Below, piece after piece: positions 23,642 through 29,130 of a DNA stretch of 29,130 bases; position 1 is the first letter of the stretch, and the number at the start of each line of letters is the position of its first letter. This stretch comes from Clostridiales bacterium UBA1770 (GTDB taxonomy: Bacteria > Bacillota > Clostridia > Oscillospirales > CAG-272): NCBI GenBank assembly GCA_002315325.1, contig DCGU01000024.1, positions 5,872 to 35,001 of the forward strand, written 5' to 3'. The position numbers and the translations under genes are program-made. Under the pieces are notes generated by a model. The model worked only from the letters and a program-made list of their open reading frames with translations, had not been told where the DNA came from and did not search any database.

Positions 23642-24601
23642 TTATTTGACAATATCGTCCAGATTGTCCTCACAAATGCCGATGGCATCCGCGACGGCTT
23701 CCCCGCGTCGAATATCCTCCAAATCAGCAACGGCGTGCCCATCCGTACCGAAAATAAACTTACAGCCGGCCCGCTTGGCAACACGCATAATCTTGACCAT
23801 AGGATTATCATTCAAGTCGCAAACGTCAAAATGATAGCAGTCCATATTGACGTCGAGCCCCACGCCGAGCGCAGCGCATGCCTTGAAATCGTTAAAAAGG
23901 CGATCTTCTTCGGCAAGAATGAGATTGAGCGCTGTATACACTTCATCACCGGACAAACCGCAGGGCCAAAACGGGTGTGCAATAAACGTTTTGACGGCAG
24001 CGGTCAGTTTTCGGAACTCAGCATGCGCCATCAGCGTTTCAAACGAGGAAAAACAAAACTCGACGTGGTATTTCACCTCGTCCACTTTGGGTGCAGCCAA
24101 ACGGGCACGCACCTCGTTGTACGACATGGCATTTGTCATTTTGCACGCCAAGGCATGACCCAACTCGGGGAATGCCTTCTCCAATTTGGCACAAAAATCG
24201 TTCCGATACGCTTTAACGTCGTCATTTTCTTCCATAACGAAATTTTTCATATGCGAATGGGTATGGGGAACCAAAATATAATCAAAGCGGGCACCGGTCT
24301 CGGCAGACATGCCGAGCGTCTTTGTCATACCGCAGTACTCTGTTTCGGCACCGAACAAGACGCGCACACCGTGTGTATCCGCCGGGATGGCATATTTTTC
24401 CTCAAAACCATAGGAGACACATTGTCCCGCATACCACTCGCTGGCCCCGGGGACCTTTTCGTCCCAAAGGTGGTTGGAAATCCCGATGACCGTATGGCCG
24501 AGTTCGCTCGCTTTATCCACGTAAGCCTGCATCGTTGCATGAGGGTCGAACGAACAGGAAGACATCAGCGTATGCGTGTGTAAATCGTGTGTGATTTTCA
24601 T
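23642..24601 (-). CDS. PHP-domain phosphoesterase (histidinol-phosphatase-like)
   Basis: A 319-residue metal-dependent hydrolase of the PHP (polymerase and histidinol phosphatase) superfamily. The metal ligands are visible in order: DLHTHT (about 5-10), a glutamate in FGAETEY (about 85), VPHTHSH (about 115), IAHPFWP, and FGTDGHA near the C terminus. Many such proteins are annotated as histidinol-phosphatase, but other phosphoesters are possible. The ATG at 24601 is ten bases after the lysA stop, with AGGAA inside the end of lysA as ribosome site. An upstream ATG inside lysA (24745) gives a non-family N terminus and is rejected. It is the last gene of the lysine operon, just before a terminator. 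Why it is controlled by lysine is unclear; no other histidine genes are nearby. Confidence 0.85.
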   Translation of the reverse strand: MKITHDLHTHTLMSSCSFDPHATMQAYVDKASELGHTVIGISNHLWDEKVPGASEWYAGQCVSYGFEEKYAIPADTHGVRVLFGAETEYCGMTKTLGMSAETGARFDYILVPHTHSHMKNFVMEENDDVKAYRNDFCAKLEKAFPELGHALACKMTNAMSYNEVRARLAAPKVDEVKYHVEFCFSSFETLMAHAEFRKLTAAVKTFIAHPFWPCGLSGDEVYTALNLILAEEDRLFNDFKACAALGVGLDVNMDCYHFDVCDLNDNPMVKIMRVAKRAGCKFIFGTDGHAVADLEDIRRGEAVADAIGICEDNLDDIVK

Positions 24602-24611
24602 TTTGCTTTTC

Positions 24612-25907
24612 TCATTCCTGGCAACCGACCAAATCCGCGAAAGTTTCGCGGCGGACGGCCACGTACGTTTTGTCACCGTCCAGCATGACCACGGGCGGCT
24701 TGCAAATGGCGTTATAGTTGGAAGACATGGCGTAATTGTAGGCACCGGTGGTCAAAACGGCCAAAATATCGCCGCGCACCGGCTCGCAAAGACGGACGTT
24801 TTCCCCGATTAGGTCGCCGCTCTCACAGCAGCGCCCTGCCACGGTGCAAAGGTAATCGGCAGGTTGTGCGGCGCGGTTGGCCGTCACAACGGTATAGACC
24901 GACTGATACAGCGCATAGCGCGGGTTGTCCGGCATACCGCCGTCCACCGAGACGTAATTGCGGAATCCCGGGATTTCTTTTTTCCCGCCCACCGTGTAGA
25001 GCGTCATACCGGCGTCAGCCACGATGGAACGCCCCGGTTCCATCAAAATCGTGGGACGGTTGATTCCGAGTTCGGCACAAAGCGCCTGCACACGTTCACC
25101 GATGACGCGAATATTGGCGGCATAATCGATGACGGGGTCATTTTCGGTATAGGGCACACCCATACCGCCGCCGAGATTCAAAACGGCGGCCTCGAACCCG
25201 AGCTTCGTTTTAACCTCGGCAATAAAGTGCAGCATAATGGACGCCGCCTCGCAGAAGGGATCGCATTCGAATATCTGCGACCCAATATGGCAATGGAAGC
25301 CCATCAGTGCCACGTGTGGCTGTGCCAGTGCCAGCTGCGTCAACGCCATGGCCTGCCCCGTTTCGATAGCGGCACCGAACTTGGAATCGACGCGGCCCGT
25401 GTTGATTTTGGCATGGGTGTGCGGGTCGATACCGGGTGTTAAGCGCAACAGGATTTTTTGCCGAATGCCGCGCTGTGCGGCTTCGCGGTCAATGGCACAA
25501 AGTTCGTCGACATTGTCGCAAATAAAGTATCCGATGCCGGCATCCATCGCATAGGCAATATCGAAGTCGGTCTTATTATTGCCGTGGAAGTAGGCGTTTG
25601 CCGCCGGGAACCCGGCCTGCAGTGCGGTGTAGAGTTCCCCGGGGGACACCACGTCGATGCCCATCCCCTCTTCCCGCATAATTTCGTAAATGCGTTTGAA
25701 GCAGAGGGATTTGCTGGCAAATAACGGTCCCGAAACACCGCCGAAGGCAGCCGTCATGGCCGCTTTATATATCCGGCATTTTTCACGTATTTTGTTTTCG
25801 TCCATCAAATACACGGGCGTACCGTACTGCCCCGCCAGTTCCACGGTGTCGTGTCCGGCAAAGGTCAGGTGACCCGCTGCATTGACGGAAAGGTTATCAC
25901 AAATCAT
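24612..25907 (-). CDS. lysA: Diaminopimelate decarboxylase
   Basis: PLP enzyme converting meso-diaminopimelate to L-lysine, the last step of the pathway. Its 431 residues are the family length. The PLP lysine is K66 in LFASKSLCF. The glycine-rich phosphate-binding segment is LGGGMGVPY, followed by LMEPGRSIVADAG, and the substrate-site cysteine and glutamate lie in CESGDLIGE. It is a fold-type III decarboxylase of the alanine-racemase-like barrel class. The start is 21 bases after the ddh stop, with only a weak ribosome site, so expression may depend partly on translation from upstream. The identity is clear, both from motifs and from neighbours dapA, dapB and ddh. Confidence 0.96.
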   Translation of the reverse strand: MICDNLSVNAAGHLTFAGHDTVELAGQYGTPVYLMDENKIREKCRIYKAAMTAAFGGVSGPLFASKSLCFKRIYEIMREEGMGIDVVSPGELYTALQAGFPAANAYFHGNNKTDFDIAYAMDAGIGYFICDNVDELCAIDREAAQRGIRQKILLRLTPGIDPHTHAKINTGRVDSKFGAAIETGQAMALTQLALAQPHVALMGFHCHIGSQIFECDPFCEAASIMLHFIAEVKTKLGFEAAVLNLGGGMGVPYTENDPVIDYAANIRVIGERVQALCAELGINRPTILMEPGRSIVADAGMTLYTVGGKKEIPGFRNYVSVDGGMPDNPRYALYQSVYTVVTANRAAQPADYLCTVAGRCCESGDLIGENVRLCEPVRGDILAVLTTGAYNYAMSSNYNAICKPPVVMLDGDKTYVAVRRETFADLVGCQE

Positions 25908-25928
25908 ATCGTTACTCGTTTTCTTTTA

Positions 25929-26918
25929 TCAAAGCATATGCGCCCGTAATGCGGCACCGTCCGTTGGCATCAGCCATGCCGGTGCAATATCGAATACGGT
26001 TTTGCAGCCGCTCATCGCCGGGCCCATCTGTCCCAATTTATAGGCGGCACGGGCGTAGGCTGCCAGCACGCTGCCGGTAAATTCGGGATTGGATTCCAAC
26101 TGCAGTTTATATTCAATGGACTGATTGGTTTCCAGGTTCATACCGGTTTTACCGGTACGGATGACACAGCCGCCGTGCGGAATGCCCATATGTTTTTCCC
26201 GCAGTTCCTCCATGGAAATGAAGGTTACCATCGTATCGTAGTCGGCGAAGTAGTTGGGCATGGTTTTGATTTCACGCTCGATACGGGCCAAATCTGCCCC
26301 CTCTTTTGCCACCACGTAGCATTCACGCGTATGTTTTTCACGCACGGACAGCGTGGGATTCTCGCCTGCACGGACACGTTCCAGCGCAGCGGGAACAGGC
26401 ACCGTATACTGGCGGGCGTCCAGCACGCCTTCGATACGGCGGATGGCATCCGAATGTCCCTGGGAAACGCCGCGGCCCCAGAAGGTATAATCGGAACCAT
26501 TAGGCAAAACGGCATTCATATACAAACGGTTGAGTGAGAAAAGTCCCGGATCCCAGCCCACGGAAATAATGGCCACTTTCCCGCTCTTTTCGGCCGCATC
26601 GTTGACGCGGGCAAAATGTTCCGGTACTTTGGCGTGCGTGTCAAAACTATCGATGACGTGGAAAAGAGAGGCGATGGCCGGGGTCGTCTCGGGCAGGTCG
26701 GTGGCCGAGCCGCCGCAATTGACAATGACGTCGATTTTACCCTGATACGACGCAAGGTCGGCGTACGGCACGACCGGCACGCCGGGCGTTCTCAATTTGA
26801 CGCCGGCCGGATCGCGGCGCGTAAAAACAGCGACCAATTCCATATCGGGTGCGTTGGCCACGGCAGCCTCGACGCCTTTGCCGAGATTACCGTACCCTGC
26901 AATACCAATTCTAATCAT
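25929..26918 (-). CDS. ddh: meso-Diaminopimelate D-dehydrogenase
   Basis: NADPH-dependent enzyme that turns tetrahydrodipicolinate, ammonia and NADPH directly into meso-diaminopimelate, bypassing the acylated multi-step branch. The 329-residue length fits. The Rossmann motif is GIAGYGNLGKG (about 4-14). Other typical segments are VAVFTRRDP, NCGGSATDLPE, and SVGWDPGLFSLNR, followed by FWGRGVSQGHSDA, all characteristic of Ddh. Its ATG overlaps the dapB stop codon by four bases (ATGA at 26915-26918), so translation is coupled. With dapA, dapB and lysA this gives a complete dehydrogenase-type lysine pathway from aspartate semialdehyde; no dapD, dapL or dapE is seen here. Confidence 0.96.
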   Translation of the reverse strand: MIRIGIAGYGNLGKGVEAAVANAPDMELVAVFTRRDPAGVKLRTPGVPVVPYADLASYQGKIDVIVNCGGSATDLPETTPAIASLFHVIDSFDTHAKVPEHFARVNDAAEKSGKVAIISVGWDPGLFSLNRLYMNAVLPNGSDYTFWGRGVSQGHSDAIRRIEGVLDARQYTVPVPAALERVRAGENPTLSVREKHTRECYVVAKEGADLARIEREIKTMPNYFADYDTMVTFISMEELREKHMGIPHGGCVIRTGKTGMNLETNQSIEYKLQLESNPEFTGSVLAAYARAAYKLGQMGPAMSGCKTVFDIAPAWLMPTDGAALRAHML

Positions 26919-27670
26919 AGGGATGAATCCTCCTGCGGGTGCACGATACTGTTCATATCGTACAAACCCGGTTTCTTATTAACCATAAATGCGGCGGCAC
27001 TGAGTGCGCCCTCGGCAAACAAAGCCCTGGAGTGCGCCTCGTGTTTGAGCGTAATCGTTTGACTGTCGGTGGACACCAGCACCTCGTGAATGCCCACGAT
27101 ATTGCCGCGGCGAACGGCACTGATGCCGATCTCGTCCTTTTCGCGTTTGGCATTACCGCTGCGGCCCAATTTCAAAAAGGCCTTATCCCGCACGGTTTTG
27201 ATGGCGTTGGCAATCATTAAGGCCGTACCGCTGGGGGCATCCAGTTTGCGGTTATGGTGCGTTTCCACAATTTCAATATCGGCGTCGGGCATAACGGCCG
27301 CCGTTTTCATTGCCAATTCAATCAAAAGTGCGACCCCCAGCGACATATTGGCCGCATGAAACACGGGAATTTTTTTCGCCGCCTGCGCAATCAATTGCAA
27401 TTCGTCATCCGTGTGACCGGTGGTTGCAATAACCGTCGGGATATTACGGGAAACGGCGTATTCCAAAAGAGCAGCCGTCCCCAGGTGATTGGAAAAATCC
27501 ACGATAACGTCGGCTTCGCCCGTAAAGTCCCTCAATGCACCGCAAACGCCGTCCTCATTTGCCATGGGGTCGACTTTGCCGACGATTTCAAAATCGTTCG
27601 ACGCATTGCAAAGCGCCGCAACCTCGCGGCCCATTCGGCCGCAGGCACCGTTGAGTAAAATGCGCGTCAT
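26915..27670 (-). CDS. dapB: 4-Hydroxy-tetrahydrodipicolinate reductase
   Basis: Reduces the DapA product to tetrahydrodipicolinate with NAD(P)H. The 251-residue protein has the nucleotide-binding motif LLNGACGRMGRE (about 5-16), the ATTGHTDDEL segment, and the conserved active-site block ETHHNRKLDAPSGTA (about 145-160) with the proton-donor histidine and the lysine. This is the complete family pattern and length. It starts two bases after the dapA stop and overlaps ddh by four bases, so the three genes form a compact unit. The start ATG at 27670 directly precedes the nucleotide-binding strand, as expected. Confidence 0.97.
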   Translation of the reverse strand: MTRILLNGACGRMGREVAALCNASNDFEIVGKVDPMANEDGVCGALRDFTGEADVIVDFSNHLGTAALLEYAVSRNIPTVIATTGHTDDELQLIAQAAKKIPVFHAANMSLGVALLIELAMKTAAVMPDADIEIVETHHNRKLDAPSGTALMIANAIKTVRDKAFLKLGRSGNAKREKDEIGISAVRRGNIVGIHEVLVSTDSQTITLKHEAHSRALFAEGALSAAAFMVNKKPGLYDMNSIVHPQEDSSL

Positions 27671-27672
27671 AA

Positions 27673-28563
27673 TTATACCTTCAATCCGTTCCGACGCATC
27701 AGCGCGAGCAGTTTTTCCTTGTGCGCATCCTCCATCGGGGTCAGCGGCAGGCGCAGATAATCGTCGCAGTAGCCCATAGCAGCCATAGCGGCCTTGACGG
27801 GAATCGGGTTGACCTCGCTGAACAGTGCGTTAATCAGGGGCAGATATTTGAGCTGGTCCTTCATGGCACCGGCCAGGTCACCCGCAAAGAATTTGTCGCA
27901 CATGGCAACGGTTTCACGGGGCATAATATTGGACAGTACCGAGATGACACCGGCACCACCGACTGCCAGCAGCGGCACGATTTGGTCGTCGTTTCCGGAA
28001 TAGAGGTCGAGTCTGTCGCCGATGATTTCCATGGTTTCCATGATTTTGGACAGGTTGCCGTTGGCTTCCTTAATGGACGTAATCATCGGATGGTCGGCCA
28101 ATGCGCCGTAGGTAGCGGGCTCAATATTGACACCCGTACGGGACGGCACGTTATACAGAATGCAGGGTTTGGTACTCTTATCGGCGATGGCCGTGAAGGA
28201 TTTGACCAACCCGTTTTGTGTCGCCTTATTGTAATAGGGAGTCACGAGCAGCATACCGTCGTACCCAATTTCGCAGGCGTACTGCGTCAGATCGATGGCG
28301 TAGGCCGTATCGTTGGAACCGGTACCGGCAATCATGACGGTTTTGCCCGCTGCACGTTTGACGGCAAAGTCAAGCGCCGCACGGTGCTCCTCGTCACTGA
28401 GTGTGGAACCTTCACCGGTGGTACCGCAGATGACGATGGCATTGATACCCTGTGCAATCTGCCAGTCAATAACGCGGCCGAACTGATCATAATCAATACC
28501 GCATTCGTTAAGAGGTGTGATTAATGCAGTGGCAACACCTCTGAAAAGGCTTTTCTGTTTCAT
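27673..28563 (-). CDS. dapA: 4-Hydroxy-tetrahydrodipicolinate synthase
   Basis: Condenses pyruvate with aspartate semialdehyde, the committed step of lysine/diaminopimelate synthesis. The 296-residue class I aldolase-type barrel has GTTGEGSTL (about 47-55), catalytic tyrosine Y137 in LYNVPSRTG, and the Schiff-base lysine K165 in SIKEANGN. The ATG at 28563 follows GGGAGGA by about seven bases and gives the family start; the in-frame ATG at 28590 is upstream of that site and is rejected. It is the first gene of the operon dapA-dapB-ddh-lysA-PHP, controlled by the lysine riboswitch and terminator at 28631-28898. Confidence 0.97.
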   Translation of the reverse strand: MKQKSLFRGVATALITPLNECGIDYDQFGRVIDWQIAQGINAIVICGTTGEGSTLSDEEHRAALDFAVKRAAGKTVMIAGTGSNDTAYAIDLTQYACEIGYDGMLLVTPYYNKATQNGLVKSFTAIADKSTKPCILYNVPSRTGVNIEPATYGALADHPMITSIKEANGNLSKIMETMEIIGDRLDLYSGNDDQIVPLLAVGGAGVISVLSNIMPRETVAMCDKFFAGDLAGAMKDQLKYLPLINALFSEVNPIPVKAAMAAMGYCDDYLRLPLTPMEDAHKEKLLALMRRNGLKV

Positions 28564-28630
28564 GGATATTCCTCCCTGTAATGTTTTCAATCAAATAGTA
28601 AAGTGAAAAAAGAACAAAAGCGGACGTGGG

Positions 28631-28664
28631 AAAAAGAAAAAATAGCCGATTTGCATCGACTATT
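28631..28664 (-). terminator. Riboswitch-controlled intrinsic terminator before dapA
   Basis: On the - strand, AATAGTCGAT (28655-28664) pairs with ATCGGCTATT (28641-28650), one pair being G-T, around a GCAA loop; TTTTCTTTTT follows. A competing pairing is visible: GTTATTA (28680-28686) can pair with TAATAGT (28659-28665), which would open the terminator's 5' arm. This is the expected layout of a lysine-OFF transcription switch. Confidence 0.85.
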
Positions 28665-28731
28665 ACGAAATCCATCCGATAATAACGAAACTCCCGTACC
28701 GCTTGTCAAAAAGAGAGACAGGAAAATCATC

Positions 28732-28898
28732 ATACGATAGCACTCCGCAATATGCGACAGTAAGGGAGATCTTATTCCCCGTTACCAGGTCAGCCGCGGC
28801 AAGGCTGCCTTCGGCACCGCTGCCTTTCACGTAAGCCACGATTTTGCCAAAATCACCCGGCCGACGGTACTCATCATACGATGCGCCTCTATCTGTAT
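28732..28898 (-). ncRNA. Lysine riboswitch (L-box) aptamer
   Basis: Read on the - strand, the conserved L-box pieces occur in order: GATAGAGGCGC, then GATGAGTA (loop-E/sarcin-like motif), GTGAAAGGCA, GCCGAAG, GCTGACCTGG, and ACTGTCGC...GCGGAGTGC. P1 closes by AUAC(A)GAUAG (28889-28898) with CUAUCGUAU (28732-28740). The core agrees closely with known lysine aptamers, as I remember the Thermotoga one. About 167 bases is normal. It lies between a promoter and a terminator ahead of dapA, so lysine binding should favour termination. Confidence 0.95.
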
Positions 28899-28914
28899 CT
28901 ATTCACTTTCCACC

Positions 28915-28942
28915 ATTGTATCATATTATATAAAAAAATCAA
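28915..28942 (-). promoter_or_regulatory. Promoter of the lysine operon
   Basis: On the - strand, TTGATT (28937-28942), a 16-base spacer and TACAAT (28915-28920). Transcription would start a few bases before the riboswitch P1 stem, as expected for this element. Confidence 0.65.
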
Positions 28943-28983
28943 GGGGTTTTGCCATTTTTTGTGCCGCACAATTGCAAAACAAA

Positions 28984-29007
28984 GAAAAAAAGACGCGGCC
29001 CCGCGTC
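28984..29007 (-). terminator. Terminator-like hairpin near the right edge
   Basis: On the - strand, GACGCGG and CCGCGTC pair (28992-29007) around a GG loop and are followed by a run of seven T and more T-rich bases. It would end a transcript entering from beyond the right edge. The gene it serves is not in view; a short frame ending at 29099 (VQLFVMSLN before TAA) could be its end. Confidence 0.7.
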
Positions 29008-29052
29008 CCCTTTGCAGTAGAGCGAACCGCTGTTTTCATCAAACGACAAACG

Positions 29053-29100
29053 TGCCGGCGTAATCCCGCAATCGGACACGCCGGCAATTTGTATTTTTTT
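29053..29100 (+). terminator. Second hairpin at the right edge
   Basis: TGCCGGCGT (29053-29061) pairs with ACGCCGGCA (29078-29086) around a 16-base loop. On the + strand it is followed by ATTTGTATTTTTTT. No + strand gene precedes it, so it may be one arm of a bidirectional terminator for a - strand gene outside the window. Confidence 0.5.
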
Positions 29101-29130
29101 AATTCAGGCTCATCACAAAAAGTTGTACCT

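Noticed and set aside
7621..28942. tRNA, rRNA or CRISPR elements in the spacers
   Set aside because: No cloverleaf-like arms with a CCA end, no ribosomal sequences and no regularly spaced repeats were found; the spacers are explained by promoters, terminators and the riboswitch.
28881..29063. Short + strand frame of 60 codons across the riboswitch promoter and hairpin
   Set aside because: It overlaps the promoter and aptamer of the lysine operon and has a composition without any protein character.

Overview
The window reads as a stretch of chromosome from a Gram-positive anaerobe of the Clostridia type. The pointers are a long-form ribosome hibernation factor, a lysine (L-box) riboswitch in front of a diaminopimelate-dehydrogenase lysine operon, sigma-70-type promoters with ~17-base spacers, strong AGGAGG-like ribosome sites, and many intracellular-looking glycosidases as in gut carbohydrate fermenters. 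The lineage is an inference. No rRNA, tRNA, CRISPR array, transposase or phage gene was seen.

Region 1 (1-7620, + strand) is one tight operon, entered mid-gene at the left edge. It has four consecutive proton-pumping antiporter-like subunits of the MrpD/NuoL/NuoM/NuoN kind, then a DUF1576-type polytopic membrane protein of unknown function. The fourth subunit carries a long C-terminal extension with three tandem 23-residue repeats. A bidirectional terminator separates this operon from a convergent hpf gene (7729-8253, - strand).

Region 2 (8603-15488) is a glycan-degradation cluster. It holds a 644-residue TIM-barrel glycosidase-like protein of a family I cannot assign (+), a convergent three-gene operon (-) of a GH39-like hydrolase, glycerate kinase and GH29 alpha-L-fucosidase, and a divergent SGNH/SASA-type esterase (+). 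None of these enzymes has an evident signal peptide, which suggests cytoplasmic processing of imported oligosaccharides.

Region 3 (15601-17527) is visibly more AT-rich. It contains a secreted von Willebrand factor A (VWA) protein that stops early, directly followed by a start-less reading frame of unknown origin, so it looks like a deletion or recombination scar. An AT-rich divergent promoter region with a Fur-box-like sequence leads to region 4 (17528-20612), an ABC ATPase and an FtsX/MacB-type permease.

Region 5 (20720-23418, -) is a second glycan operon: a BNR/sialidase-like propeller protein and a GH127-like (alpha/alpha) barrel enzyme with a cysteine cluster like the zinc-thiolate catalytic site of that family.

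Region 6 (23642-28563, -) is the lysine/meso-diaminopimelate operon dapA-dapB-ddh-lysA followed by a PHP-domain hydrolase. It is preceded by a promoter, a well-conserved lysine riboswitch and an intrinsic terminator that together form a transcription-attenuation switch. The right edge (28939-29130) holds two strong hairpins and no gene that can be confirmed.
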